IMG/VR virus record: IMGVR_UViG_3300008117_000074
Coordinates: 1-49,235 of that record
Source of the DNA: a virus
Strand: one strand, 5' to 3'
Length of the DNA stretch: 49,235 nucleotides
Positions within the stretch are counted from its first letter, which is position 1, and each line of letters starts with the position of its first letter. Positions 23,571 to 32,550 of this stretch are shown piece by piece. The translations under genes were made by a program, and so were the position numbers. The notes beneath the pieces were generated by a model. It did no database searches, was not told the DNA's origin, and was given only the letters and a program-made list of their open reading frames with translations.

Positions 23571-26500
23571 ATGACTGTTTTATCAAATCTATACGTAGAA
23601 AAAGTAATTGCAGAACATCCAATTGCCGTATGGATGCTCAATGAGCAGGTAGACTATATCTCTTTAATTACTGATTCAAATAGGCAAATATATACTGGTG
23701 GGCAATGGACAGTTACAGGTGCAACCGCCACATTGGAAAGTAGTCCACCAGCAGAAGTTCCTTTTTCTAATTCAGTAACTACAAAAATATCTGGAGCAGT
23801 TAACGTAACTGCAACTATAACAAATGCTGTCGGAGATGGAACTCAAATAACATATACTGCAGCAAATACTTTTTCTGCTGGCCAACTAGTTGATATTACT
23901 GGGCTAACTATTACTAGTGGTGCAAGTTTAAATTTATCAAATGCAATAATTGCTACAGCATCATCAACTCAGTTTACTGTTCTTAGTCAAACAATAGGAA
24001 CTGCGACATTACAAAACGGTTTGGCAAAAAGACGCATAGTTGGTAAAAGCGTATTTGCATTGCCAACGGCATCTATGGATTCATCTCTATCCAACTTTTG
24101 TATTTCTGGTTATTTGTATGTTGATGGTGGATTCGTAGATTCATTTGCTTTTGGATATCAGTACGATGACTCAGTTAGTGGTTTAACCTATTATGTTGAA
24201 GAAATAATTGATATAAATGCTTTTAATGTTGATCAATGGATACATTTTGCAAAAACTTTTGAGCAACCACCTGTAGGATCAACAAATGTTAAAATGATGT
24301 TTAGAACCATAAATAGCAATGCAGGATCTGCTGGAGATTATGATTTTTATATAAATGGCTTAAGTTTAGGACAATGGTCTGAAGATTTTACACACATATC
24401 TTTGGGCACAACTGGTTCAACAATTTCATCATCAATTGATTTACCAAGCACATTAAAAGTTATTGATGCCCCAGCATATGGTTCAAGTTCAAAGACGGGA
24501 TATTATGTTGTAGGAGATGCAAAACCATTTGCAAAAAACTTTGGAGTCCCGTTAGTTTATGGTTCTTCTAATGTAACAAAGATATATCCAAATGTAGTTG
24601 GGGGAACCACTTACCCATCTTTAATTTTTCCAGGATATGGGTTTTTAAATCAATCTGGAAAATATAATGAATATACTGCTGAGATGTGGATATCTGTTAA
24701 CTCAGATGCATCAACTCCACGAAGAATTTTTGGTCCAATTTCTGGAACAGATGGTCTTTATATAGAAGGTGGATTTTTAACTTTTGTTATAGGTAAAAAA
24801 TTTGCATCATACTTTGTTGGCGAGTGGTATCGTCCAATGCTTATTCATGTTAGACTAATTCGTGATAATGTTACTGTACTTGTAAATGGAGAAGAAGTTA
24901 TTAATATTCCTTTTATAGATTCAGACGTATCATATCCAAGTGAATTTAATGGCGTTAAAAATAGAAACTGGTTAGGCTTTTATGCCTATGCAGATACTCA
25001 ACCATTTAGCGTAGATTCTTTTGCTCTTTATTCATACCCAGTCCCAAATGAAGTTGCAAAGAGAAGGTTTGTTTGGGGCCAAGGCGTAACCCCACCAGAA
25101 CTACAAAATTCATTTTTAAATTCTACAACAGCATACGCAGATTATAGTTTTTCTGATTATGCAGTAAATTATAACTATCCAAATTTTGCAAATTTTAGAC
25201 AGGGATATTACAGCAATGTATTGGCAAATACTACATCTCTTGAGTTGCCAGAATATAGTTTGCCAACATTTTATTTAGGATCTAAAAATCAACAGACTTG
25301 GTATGACAATATGCAAACTGCAGAGTCTGCTTTTACAGATAAAGCATTTTGGTTCAGGCCAGACGTTTCTTGGAACTCTGAAACATGTTATATATATTTT
25401 GACAAACTTGCTACATTAAATGATAACGTAGAATCATTTTATGGATTATTTGAATTAACCAATACTGCAATAAACAATCAAGTATTAATTAAAGCAATTA
25501 ATAATATTACTAATGACTATTTACTTGTTAAGGTTGATGGAGCAACATTAAAATATATTGTAAATATTTCTGGAGTAGAAACAATACTAAAAACAGATAC
25601 ATTAACAATAAACACTAAGTTTGTTGCAGGTATAAACCTAACAAATTTTGCAAAGCAAAACGTACTTGGAATAAATAAATTGTTGTCTGATCAGTTTAAT
25701 GTTTCTGTTTATTTAGGGGGAGACACAACTAATACCTTTACTGGATACATTTACAAATTCGGATTTGATGCCTTATACAATAATAATAAAGTTAAAGCAC
25801 TTTATAATGATAATGGCATTTTCTTATACTCTAATTCTTCTAATATTTTATCTCACACATCAAACTATACTTTAGTACCTATTCAAAAATATGGAACATT
25901 TTTTGCTGATATAGCAATAGCGGGGTATTGGGAAGACTACGTTCCATTGTCATATTTTGCTAAATATGTAAGAGACTATGAAGAAGAGCAGCATTACGAT
26001 TTAGATCAAATACAGTTCAATGTTGACTATCCAGAACCAATAGAAACTAGCGCAATAGAGTCAGTATCCTCTTGGTCGTATCAGGATTTATTAAATGAAT
26101 TTAGTAACCCAGATATATTGACATATGAAGACTTGGCAAACTCATATTATACAACTTGGGATGATTATGAAGATATGTCTCAAAACTCTATTAAGTATTA
26201 TTACTACGATACGTCTACTGCTAGTGTAAGAACATTTGTATCTTTTCAAAAAATTATTAATGGGGCTAATGAAAATTTAGTTAATTTTACAAACTTTGAC
26301 GTTCCAAGAGTAAGCGGAGTCTTAGATACTGATGCAGTTACCACGCCTTGGGAAGATACTGCTTTTGAGGTAGTAGATGGAACTATTATTTATCCACCTA
26401 AAAAATATAATGATTTAACTGATGTAGACTTTAATGATCTAGCATTGGTATCACATATAGAATTTAAGATTGATGGAATAATCCACAATCCAATAAGGCT

Positions 26501-27398
26501 TAGAGACTTAGAGTTGGCGTCTCAAGTATATGAAAGAACCAGTCTTACAGAGATTGGTACAAAATATGGTGTACCAATTTTCCCATATCACAAAACTGGT
26601 TTGTTTTATGACTATAAGGGAGAAAACCCAATTGAAGTCTATAAAGACTCAACCCCACATCTATTCTTAACACGACATAGTGGATGGAGAATGAAGGGAG
26701 AATTTTCTCCTAACCTTGACCGTGGTATTTTGATACCAGTAAACAAAGAAAAAGAATTAAACTTTAATATCAGTTCTTTACAACTATGGGTTAAATTTGC
26801 AGGTTTAGAATTCCCTAATGTTGAAATGAGAGTCTTTAGTATTTCACATAAAAACGGAGATTTTGATTTTTATTTAGTTGGTGATAGTAGTACCCAACGA
26901 GGATATATTTATGCAAAAAATAGAGAAACGGATGCCATAGAAACATCATTCCAGTATCATATAAATGGTCAACTTGTGGATAGTCCATATCTAATAAATG
27001 AAGAGTGGTACTGTCTTGGTATAGCATTTACTGAACTTGTTGACTTTTCTGAGTACTCTGGATTTATTTCTTTGAATGGCCCAATGACATATAATAACGT
27101 ATCCTTCTCTGTTGCAACAAACCTAGAGTTGGAGCAAAGAGTTACAAACAATTCATGGTCTGCTGTTAGTGCATCTGGAACATGGGATTATTGGGAAAAT
27201 TCATTTATTTGGGATAACGTATTTATTTTAGATGTGTCAAATGTTTACGATATTGACCCATCGGATATCTATGCTAGATATGTTGGAACAAATAAGATTA
27301 TTTTTGATGACTCTACAGAAGGTATTTTGGTAGATCCAGAGAAGTTTAAGATATTTGGCGACGTAGGTTGGTCAACTGCTGTCAAAACTCCAGTATAA
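23571..27398 (+). CDS. Large appendage protein with LamG/concanavalin-like domains
   Basis: This 1275-residue protein opens with E-H-P-I-A-V-W-M-L-N-E, the start seen in phage proteins with LamG-like carbohydrate-binding domains. Residues about 60-140 hold an Ig-like insert of the kind also found in the fibre genes. Several jelly-roll stretches follow, for example E-M-W-I-S-V-N-S-D near 370, L-I-H-V-R-L-I-R-D-N-V-T-V-L-V-N-G near 425, and a further one near 1060-1190. LamG domains in phages usually bind sugars or stabilise tail-tip complexes. It lies between the reductase and the portal-side genes, far from the tail tip genes. Confidence 0.65.
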   Translation: MTVLSNLYVEKVIAEHPIAVWMLNEQVDYISLITDSNRQIYTGGQWTVTGATATLESSPPAEVPFSNSVTTKISGAVNVTATITNAVGDGTQITYTAANTFSAGQLVDITGLTITSGASLNLSNAIIATASSTQFTVLSQTIGTATLQNGLAKRRIVGKSVFALPTASMDSSLSNFCISGYLYVDGGFVDSFAFGYQYDDSVSGLTYYVEEIIDINAFNVDQWIHFAKTFEQPPVGSTNVKMMFRTINSNAGSAGDYDFYINGLSLGQWSEDFTHISLGTTGSTISSSIDLPSTLKVIDAPAYGSSSKTGYYVVGDAKPFAKNFGVPLVYGSSNVTKIYPNVVGGTTYPSLIFPGYGFLNQSGKYNEYTAEMWISVNSDASTPRRIFGPISGTDGLYIEGGFLTFVIGKKFASYFVGEWYRPMLIHVRLIRDNVTVLVNGEEVINIPFIDSDVSYPSEFNGVKNRNWLGFYAYADTQPFSVDSFALYSYPVPNEVAKRRFVWGQGVTPPELQNSFLNSTTAYADYSFSDYAVNYNYPNFANFRQGYYSNVLANTTSLELPEYSLPTFYLGSKNQQTWYDNMQTAESAFTDKAFWFRPDVSWNSETCYIYFDKLATLNDNVESFYGLFELTNTAINNQVLIKAINNITNDYLLVKVDGATLKYIVNISGVETILKTDTLTINTKFVAGINLTNFAKQNVLGINKLLSDQFNVSVYLGGDTTNTFTGYIYKFGFDALYNNNKVKALYNDNGIFLYSNSSNILSHTSNYTLVPIQKYGTFFADIAIAGYWEDYVPLSYFAKYVRDYEEEQHYDLDQIQFNVDYPEPIETSAIESVSSWSYQDLLNEFSNPDILTYEDLANSYYTTWDDYEDMSQNSIKYYYYDTSTASVRTFVSFQKIINGANENLVNFTNFDVPRVSGVLDTDAVTTPWEDTAFEVVDGTIIYPPKKYNDLTDVDFNDLALVSHIEFKIDGIIHNPIRLRDLELASQVYERTSLTEIGTKYGVPIFPYHKTGLFYDYKGENPIEVYKDSTPHLFLTRHSGWRMKGEFSPNLDRGILIPVNKEKELNFNISSLQLWVKFAGLEFPNVEMRVFSISHKNGDFDFYLVGDSSTQRGYIYAKNRETDAIETSFQYHINGQLVDSPYLINEEWYCLGIAFTELVDFSEYSGFISLNGPMTYNNVSFSVATNLELEQRVTNNSWSAVSASGTWDYWENSFIWDNVFILDVSNVYDIDPSDIYARYVGTNKIIFDDSTEGILVDPEKFKIFGDVGWSTAVKTPV

Positions 27399-27400
27399 TC

Positions 27401-27409
27401 TGATATACT
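27401..27409 (+). promoter_or_regulatory. Extended -10 promoter at the start of the head gene block
   Basis: TGA-TATACT (27404-27409) ends seven bases before ATG 27417, leaderless spacing. The ATG at 27411 is too close to the box to be used from this promoter. Confidence 0.5.
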
Positions 27410-27416
27410 TATGGTT

Positions 27417-27824
27417 ATGGATATGGACAAAAACCCTTTAATCAACCCCAAAACTGGTAAGCCTATTGTAGGAAATGTTCGTCGTCAGGTCATTGATAAG
27501 CATTATGACTGGGGTCTTTATGTATACAAAAAGGCTGATGGTAGATGGTTTACTGATGGAAATGGTTCTGTTTTGAATATTCCTTCTAATAAAGGTGATG
27601 TTAATCAAATTAATAAATTAAAAGAAGCAGCCATGTATTATGGTGATCCTGGTGATGGTAAGGCTGTTTTTGTTCCTGGACTAAACAGGGTATCAGAAGA
27701 AGAGTATTCTGAGCAGGTAGAAAGATTGAGATCTGGTTTAATTCCATCAATGAACGACCTGGGAGCATGGAAAGCAGCACAAGATACAGTAGACAAATAT
27801 GGAAAAGGTGTTTTAGATGAGTGA
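27417..27824 (+). CDS. Conserved-looking hypothetical protein upstream of the portal
   Basis: This protein of about 135 residues has N-P-L-I-N-P-K-T-G-K-P-I near the start, then H-Y-D-W-G-L-Y-V-Y-K-K and D-G-N-G-S-V-L-N-I-P-S. I do not recognise it. The composition is soluble and there is no signal peptide. ATG 27417 is chosen because the -10 box is seven bases upstream; ATG 27411 and 27423 are in the same frame. It overlaps the portal start by eight bases, which implies coupled translation and a role in head assembly or packaging. Confidence 0.65.
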   Translation: MDMDKNPLINPKTGKPIVGNVRRQVIDKHYDWGLYVYKKADGRWFTDGNGSVLNIPSNKGDVNQINKLKEAAMYYGDPGDGKAVFVPGLNRVSEEEYSEQVERLRSGLIPSMNDLGAWKAAQDTVDKYGKGVLDE

Positions 27825-29457
27825 AGATTTTGAATATGAGTATGTTAGTGCATCACTAAACACTCAATCGGAAAAAGAAAATATTTTTAAAAAGAGTGAC
27901 CCATTTAATCAAGATTGGGAAAGTTTAAAAAATCTTTTAAACATAGAACAAAATTTTAAAAGACGAACTGCTAGAAATGTAAGCAAGGCAGTTGAAACTT
28001 ATAGTTCTGCAATTGTTACACAATCTCCAGCACCTACAGAATCTTATTTAGCATCTGCTAGAGCATCTCAAGTAGGAGATGGTGCTGGCTCAAAAACCAT
28101 TAATCCAGGAACTGTTTATAGAAACGGTTATGGAATTTTTGATGTAATTACGCCTCCATATAATTTATATGAACTTGCTAACTTTTATGATACTTCTTTT
28201 GCTAACCATGCTGCTATTGATGCTAAGGTAGAAAATGTTGTAGGTCTTGGATATCGTTTTGAAATGAATTCAAAAACCATGATGAAGTTATCATCAGCAA
28301 CTGATGAGGCTGCTGTAGAAAGAGCAAGAAAAAGAATTGAAAGACTTAAAATTGAAACAAAAGACTGGCTAGAAAGTTTAAACTCTGATGAGAGTTTTAC
28401 TGACATTATGGAAAAGATATATACAGATGTTCAGGCAACTGGAAATGGCTACATGGAAATTGGACGTAAAGTTAATGGAGAAATTGGTTACATAGGACAT
28501 ATACCATCAACAACTGTTCGTGTGCGTCGTCTTCGTGATGGATTTGTTCAGATCATAGGACCAAGTTTGGTTTACTTCCGTAACTTTGGTGCAAAGAATA
28601 AGAATCCATTGACAGCAGATCCTAGACCAAACGAAATTATACATTTCAAGGAATACTCACCACTAAACACTTATTATGGTGTACCAGATATTATTGCTGC
28701 TCTGCCTTCATTAATTGGAGATCAATTGGCTTCTCAATATAACATTGATTATTTTGAAAACAAAGCAGTTCCAAGATATATAATTACTCTAAAAGGTGCA
28801 AAACTTTCTCCTGATGCAGAAGATAAGATGTTTAGATTTTTACAGACTGGACTTAAATCTCAGTCACACAGAACTCTTTATATTCCACTGCCTGGAGACA
28901 CAGAGTCATCTAAAGTAGAATTTAATATGGAGCCAATTGAAAACGGTATTCAAGAAGGCTCTTTCAAAGAATATCGTAAGCAAAACCGTGATGATATTTT
29001 GGTAGCACACCAAGTTCCAATATCTAAACTAGGTGGTCAGGATTCTGGAATTGCTTCAGCGCTTGCACAGGATAGAACTTTTAAAGAGCAAGTTGCAAGG
29101 CCAGAGCAACATAAAATAGAAAAAATGTTAGCAAAGGTAATTCAAGAATATACAGACATTATTGAGTTAAAGTTTAATGAACTCACTTTGACTGATGAAA
29201 TAGCACAATCACAAATTCTTGAAAGATATGTCAAAAATCAAATTATGCTTCCAAATGAGGCTCGTGAGATTTTAGATCTGCCACAAGTGCCTCATGGAGA
29301 TGAACCACTAGAATTAACTGCTAGAGCATCAGCAGACTCTAATGCCAATAATGCAAAAAATAGAGCAAGGGATGCAGAAAGAGTTAATAACTCTTCCGAT
29401 TCACCAGCAACACTATCTGGTAGAAATCCAAAGGGAGAGGGAAGATCTTCTCAATAG
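27817..29457 (+). CDS. Portal protein
   Basis: This 546-residue portal forms the ring at the capsid vertex through which DNA passes. Typical features in order: an N-terminal disordered arm; P-Y-N-L-Y-E-L-A-N-F-Y near 115; A-I-D-A-K-V-E-N-V-V-G-L-G near 133; G-N-G-Y-M-E-I-G-R near 209; I-I-H-F-K-E-Y-S-P near 275; Y-G-V-P-D-I-I-A-A near 287; and R-D-D-I-L-V-A-H-Q-V-P near 390. The C-terminal 50 residues are disordered. It resembles the PBSX/XkdE-type portals of Gram-positive phages. No terminase gene lies upstream, where one normally would. Confidence 0.9.
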   Translation: MSEDFEYEYVSASLNTQSEKENIFKKSDPFNQDWESLKNLLNIEQNFKRRTARNVSKAVETYSSAIVTQSPAPTESYLASARASQVGDGAGSKTINPGTVYRNGYGIFDVITPPYNLYELANFYDTSFANHAAIDAKVENVVGLGYRFEMNSKTMMKLSSATDEAAVERARKRIERLKIETKDWLESLNSDESFTDIMEKIYTDVQATGNGYMEIGRKVNGEIGYIGHIPSTTVRVRRLRDGFVQIIGPSLVYFRNFGAKNKNPLTADPRPNEIIHFKEYSPLNTYYGVPDIIAALPSLIGDQLASQYNIDYFENKAVPRYIITLKGAKLSPDAEDKMFRFLQTGLKSQSHRTLYIPLPGDTESSKVEFNMEPIENGIQEGSFKEYRKQNRDDILVAHQVPISKLGGQDSGIASALAQDRTFKEQVARPEQHKIEKMLAKVIQEYTDIIELKFNELTLTDEIAQSQILERYVKNQIMLPNEAREILDLPQVPHGDEPLELTARASADSNANNAKNRARDAERVNNSSDSPATLSGRNPKGEGRSSQ

Positions 29458-29479
29458 TTGAGATGTTCAATAAAATGTT

Positions 29480-29488
29480 TGATATAAT
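29480..29488 (+). promoter_or_regulatory. Extended -10 promoter for the protease-scaffold-capsid unit
   Basis: TGA-TATAAT (29483-29488) ends nine bases before ATG 29498. AGGA lies five bases before the ATG but would be largely lost if transcription begins near 29495. The capsid gene has no nearer promoter and probably depends on this one. Confidence 0.55.
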
Positions 29489-29497
29489 AGGATTGCT

Positions 29498-30820
29498 ATG
29501 AATATACAAAAAGCACACTGGACGACCTCACAGGAAAACGTACGTATATCAATGCCTTTTAGCAAGGTTGATACTGAGCGTCGCATAGTCTCTGGTTTTG
29601 CAACATTAGATAATGTTGATAAACAAAACGACATTGTTACTACAGAAGCAAGCGTTGCTGCATTTAAAAACTTTAGAGGTAATATTCGTGAAATGCATCA
29701 GCCAACTGCAGTAGGAAAGATGGTATCTTTTAAAGAAGACCGTTACTTTGATCCTAGCAGCAAAAAGTTTTATTCTGGAGTTTTTGTTTCAGCATATATT
29801 TCAAAGGGTGCACAAGATGCATGGGAAAAAGTCCTTGATGGAACATATACTGGTTTTTCAATTGGTGGTAACATCAAGTCTTGGGACGATGCGTTTAATG
29901 AAGAGTTAAACAAGAGCATAAGAATTATTAAAGATTATGATTTATTTGAGTTGTCTTTAGTAGACAGCCCAGCAAATCAATTTGCAAGTATTGTTTCAAT
30001 TGAAAAAGCCGATGGCCAAACTGTATTAAAAGGTTCTGCTACAGAAGTAGAATTAGAAAACGTTTTTTGGGATTCAGAATCTGGAATTGTTGTAGTTTCT
30101 GAACAAGAGTCAGCAGTAAGTCCAGCAACAGGAAAAGAAATGAAGAATATCGGCTTCGTTGAAAAAAGCGATAAAGAAAATACCGATATGTTAAAGTTCT
30201 TAGTTGATAGTGCTAAAGGCATTAAGACAATTAAGATGACAAAGGAGGTAATTCCAATGACAGAAGATACTAACGTAGAGGCAGTAGTAGAAGATACTCC
30301 TGTAGTTACTGAAGAATCAAACGTTGAGATTGCTCCAGAGGCTCCAGCAGATGCTCCAGCAGATGCTTCTGCAGAAGAAGCGGTTGTTGAAGAGTCTGAA
30401 TCATCTGCAGAGGTTGTAGAAACAACTGAAGCAGAAAAGAGCATTGATACTGTAAATCCAGAAGAGGCTATCGTCAAAGCCGTTGCAGATATCAAAGACT
30501 CTCTTAATAATGCCTTTGGCGATCTAACAGCAACAATCAAATCAATTAATGATCAAGTTGCTGAACTAACAAAATCAATAGCAGGTGTAACTCAAGATGT
30601 AACATCTGTTAATTCAAAAGTTGTTTCTGTTGCAGATGAGGTTGCAACAATTAAGAATGACTTTAATGAGTTTGGAAAGCGAGTAGATAAGGTAGAATCC
30701 GATACTGCTTTCCGCAAGTCTGGCGATCTTGGCGAGATCGTGCAGGAATTGGCAGAACAGCCAGTTCAAAAATCCCTATGGGGCGGTCGTTTCCTCAAAT
30801 CAACCGACCTATTTAATTAA
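29498..30820 (+). CDS. XkdF-type prohead protease with C-terminal scaffold domain
   Basis: This 440-residue protein has a serine protease domain at residues 1-175: His67 in E-M-H-Q-P and Ser121 in T-G-F-S-I-G-G are the expected catalytic pair. A linker follows, then an acidic Ala/Glu/Pro stretch (about 255-310) and a long helical coiled-coil region (about 330-410). The last part is the pattern of capsid scaffolds. The protease would trim scaffold and capsid arms during maturation. An in-frame internal ATG with a near-perfect Shine-Dalgarno marks the scaffold start (separate entry). Confidence 0.85.
   Translation: MNIQKAHWTTSQENVRISMPFSKVDTERRIVSGFATLDNVDKQNDIVTTEASVAAFKNFRGNIREMHQPTAVGKMVSFKEDRYFDPSSKKFYSGVFVSAYISKGAQDAWEKVLDGTYTGFSIGGNIKSWDDAFNEELNKSIRIIKDYDLFELSLVDSPANQFASIVSIEKADGQTVLKGSATEVELENVFWDSESGIVVVSEQESAVSPATGKEMKNIGFVEKSDKENTDMLKFLVDSAKGIKTIKMTKEVIPMTEDTNVEAVVEDTPVVTEESNVEIAPEAPADAPADASAEEAVVEESESSAEVVETTEAEKSIDTVNPEEAIVKAVADIKDSLNNAFGDLTATIKSINDQVAELTKSIAGVTQDVTSVNSKVVSVADEVATIKNDFNEFGKRVDKVESDTAFRKSGDLGEIVQELAEQPVQKSLWGGRFLKSTDLFN
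30243..30249 (+). promoter_or_regulatory. Internal Shine-Dalgarno deciding the nested scaffold start
   Basis: AGGAGGT lies seven bases before the in-frame ATG 30257. It is stronger than the site of the parent gene, so the shorter product should be made in excess. Confidence 0.65.
30257..30820 (+). CDS. Scaffold protein from an internal start within the protease gene
   Basis: ATG 30257, codon 254 of the protease frame, is preceded by AAAGGAGGT (30241-30249), seven bases away. This is one of the strongest ribosome sites in the window and is encoded by Lys-Glu-Val codons. The 187-residue product would contain the acidic linker and coiled coil without the protease domain. This arrangement is known from lambda C/Nu3, where the nested product is the scaffold. 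The prediction rests on the ribosome site and the domain boundary. Confidence 0.6.
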   Translation: MTEDTNVEAVVEDTPVVTEESNVEIAPEAPADAPADASAEEAVVEESESSAEVVETTEAEKSIDTVNPEEAIVKAVADIKDSLNNAFGDLTATIKSINDQVAELTKSIAGVTQDVTSVNSKVVSVADEVATIKNDFNEFGKRVDKVESDTAFRKSGDLGEIVQELAEQPVQKSLWGGRFLKSTDLFN

Positions 30821-30845
30821 TAAAATCACTTAGGAGGTGAAATAT

Positions 30846-31973
30846 ATGTCGGAACAGAACAACACAGAGATTGTAAAGAACTATCCAGGTTCAACTTCAC
30901 CAGCAGGTCAATTGAACTCTGAAGGATCATTCGCTTCAGGCGGAATCGGTTCAGTTACAACTCCAGCAGGCGGTATCCTTGGAAACACACCAACAGCAAA
31001 CATGGGTGTTACCACAGGACCAAACGCAGTAAACCCAACTGGTACACTAGGAGGTATCCTATTGCCAGAGCAGGCTCGTCGTTTCATTGACTACGTGTGG
31101 GATGCAACAGTTCTCGCCCAGGATGGTCGTAAGGTTACTATGAGAGCCAATACGATTGAACTTGAGAAGGTCAACGTTGGTGAGCGTGTTATTCGTGCAG
31201 CAGCGCAAGGTTCAAATAACTACACAAACGCTGGTGCTACATTCACTAAGGTAGAACTAACAACCAAGAAGATTCGTCTTGATTGGGAAGTATCTACTGA
31301 AGCACTTGAAGACAATATTGAAGGAGGTGCTCTAGAAGATCACATCGTACGCTTGATGACCAATGCATTTGCTAATGACATTGAAGATCTAGCGATTAAC
31401 GGTGATGGTACAACTGGAGATTTCCTTTCAATTATGAATGGTTTCGTAAACCGTGTAAAGACTGCTGGTTCAGGAGCACACGAGTCAATCGTGACTGTTA
31501 CAAGCAACCAGTGGACAACTGATGTAATGCAGAACATTATCTTGGCAATGCCACGTAAGTATCGTGCACTTAAGAGCAATCTTAAGTTCTATGCAGGTAC
31601 TGACGCATTCCAGGGAATTATCAAGCATAACGGTACACTTGCTGATGCAGTAGCAGAAGCATTTGCTTATCGTCCATCAGGCACACCAGCAAACCGTCAA
31701 GCATATCTTGATGGTTCAGGACAAACTTTCGGTGGAGCACGTACAACACGTGTTCTCGGAATTGATGTTCAGGAAGTTCCTTACTATCCTGCAGGCTATG
31801 TAGATCTTACATTCCCTCAGAACCGTGTATGGGGTTTCCAGCGTGACATCACTGTAAACCGTGAGTACAAGCCAAAGAAGGACACAATTGAATACACAGT
31901 ATTCGTCCGATTCGGCGTACAATGGGAAGAACTTGATGCAGTTGCTTACGCAGATGCAGCAGCAGAATCCTAA
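30846..31973 (+). CDS. Major capsid protein (HK97 fold)
   Basis: A 375-residue capsid protein. A Gly/Thr/Pro-rich N-terminal arm (1-70) precedes the folded part, which starts L-P-E-Q-A-R-R-F-I-D-Y-V-W-D. Then come T-T-K-K-I-R-L-D-W-E-V-S-T-E-A-L-E-D (E-loop/spine helix region) and E-Y-T-V-F-V-R-F-G-V-Q-W at the end. It lies between the protease-scaffold and the connectors, and codons are visibly richer in G and C than in neighbouring genes, as expected for the most abundant protein. ATG 30846 is chosen with AGGAGGTGA directly upstream; the GTG at 30837 overlaps that site. A strong terminator follows. Confidence 0.9.
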   Translation: MSEQNNTEIVKNYPGSTSPAGQLNSEGSFASGGIGSVTTPAGGILGNTPTANMGVTTGPNAVNPTGTLGGILLPEQARRFIDYVWDATVLAQDGRKVTMRANTIELEKVNVGERVIRAAAQGSNNYTNAGATFTKVELTTKKIRLDWEVSTEALEDNIEGGALEDHIVRLMTNAFANDIEDLAINGDGTTGDFLSIMNGFVNRVKTAGSGAHESIVTVTSNQWTTDVMQNIILAMPRKYRALKSNLKFYAGTDAFQGIIKHNGTLADAVAEAFAYRPSGTPANRQAYLDGSGQTFGGARTTRVLGIDVQEVPYYPAGYVDLTFPQNRVWGFQRDITVNREYKPKKDTIEYTVFVRFGVQWEELDAVAYADAAAES

Positions 31974-32000
31974 AAAATAGTTCTTAAATGAACCCTTGAG

Positions 32001-32040
32001 GGGGAGGTAGTGTAACAACTGCCTCCCCTTTCAACTTTAT
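32001..32040 (+). terminator. Terminator after the capsid gene
   Basis: GGGGAGGTAGT (32001-32011) pairs with ACTGCCTCCCC (32018-32028) with one G-T wobble and a six-base loop, followed by TTTCAACTTT. The T run is interrupted, so some read-through to the short gene downstream is likely. Confidence 0.8.
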
Positions 32041-32051
32041 AAGGAGAATAA

Positions 32052-32297
32052 ATGTCATATTCAGATACAAACCCAAATGAAACACTAAATGCACAAGGCG
32101 CAGTAGCAATAAATAGTGTTGGCGGTGTAATTATTATGGGACCAAGCGGATTGATCACTCAGCATAATGCGTTGGGTAATATTAATGGAGATGTAATATT
32201 TGGAGATACAACAGGTCCTAACGCTGTAAATCCATCTGGTACTCCATCTGGTGGAAAAAATCCACAACAAAATAATTTTATAAGTTATATAAGATAA
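32052..32297 (+). CDS. Short paralogue of the capsid protein N-terminal arm
   Basis: This 81-residue protein has AAGGAG five bases before its ATG. Residues 53-64, T-T-G-P-N-A-V-N-P-S-G-T, match capsid residues 56-67 with one substitution. The following G-G-x(3)-P-Q-x(3)-F-I-S-Y-I resembles the capsid G-G-I-L-L-P-E-Q-A-R-R-F-I-D-Y-V. Everything after that point of the capsid is absent. In the 36-base match seven bases differ and six are silent, which indicates selection on the protein. It could be a small capsid-associated or assembly protein derived by partial duplication, or a decaying copy. Confidence 0.7.
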   Translation: MSYSDTNPNETLNAQGAVAINSVGGVIIMGPSGLITQHNALGNINGDVIFGDTTGPNAVNPSGTPSGGKNPQQNNFISYIR

Positions 32298-32303
32298 GCA
32301 TTC

Positions 32304-32312
32304 TGGTATAAT
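32304..32312 (+). promoter_or_regulatory. Extended -10 promoter for the connector genes
   Basis: TGG-TATAAT (32307-32312), 19 bases before ATG 32332, with AGGAGG upstream of that ATG. Confidence 0.6.
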
Positions 32313-32331
32313 AAACGCAGGAGGATTTTTA

Positions 32332-32550
32332 ATGTCAAAGTCAAAAGTAGAAAAAACAACTAATAGCCCAGCAGCAGATGACAAGGTAGCACTTTATTCT
32401 CAAAAGAATTTATTTTGGAATGAAGTAGGAACTCTTAAAATTGGCTACAATATTGTCAATTCAGAAAATGCTGAAAAGTGGTTAAGGCATAAGGCTGTTA
32501 GAATTGCAACTCCAGACGAGGTGGCGAAGGCGTATAGCCAAAACAAATGA
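32332..32550 (+). CDS. Small head-associated hypothetical protein
   Basis: A 72-residue protein with a strong Shine-Dalgarno. After a disordered Lys/Ser-rich start it has L-F-W-N-E-V-G-T-L-K-I-G-Y-N-I-V and W-L-R-H-K-A-V-R-I-A-T-P-D-E-V, resembling small proteins encoded beside the capsid gene in other siphoviruses. Function unknown. It overlaps the next gene by four bases (ATGA). Confidence 0.65.
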   Translation: MSKSKVEKTTNSPAADDKVALYSQKNLFWNEVGTLKIGYNIVNSENAEKWLRHKAVRIATPDEVAKAYSQNK

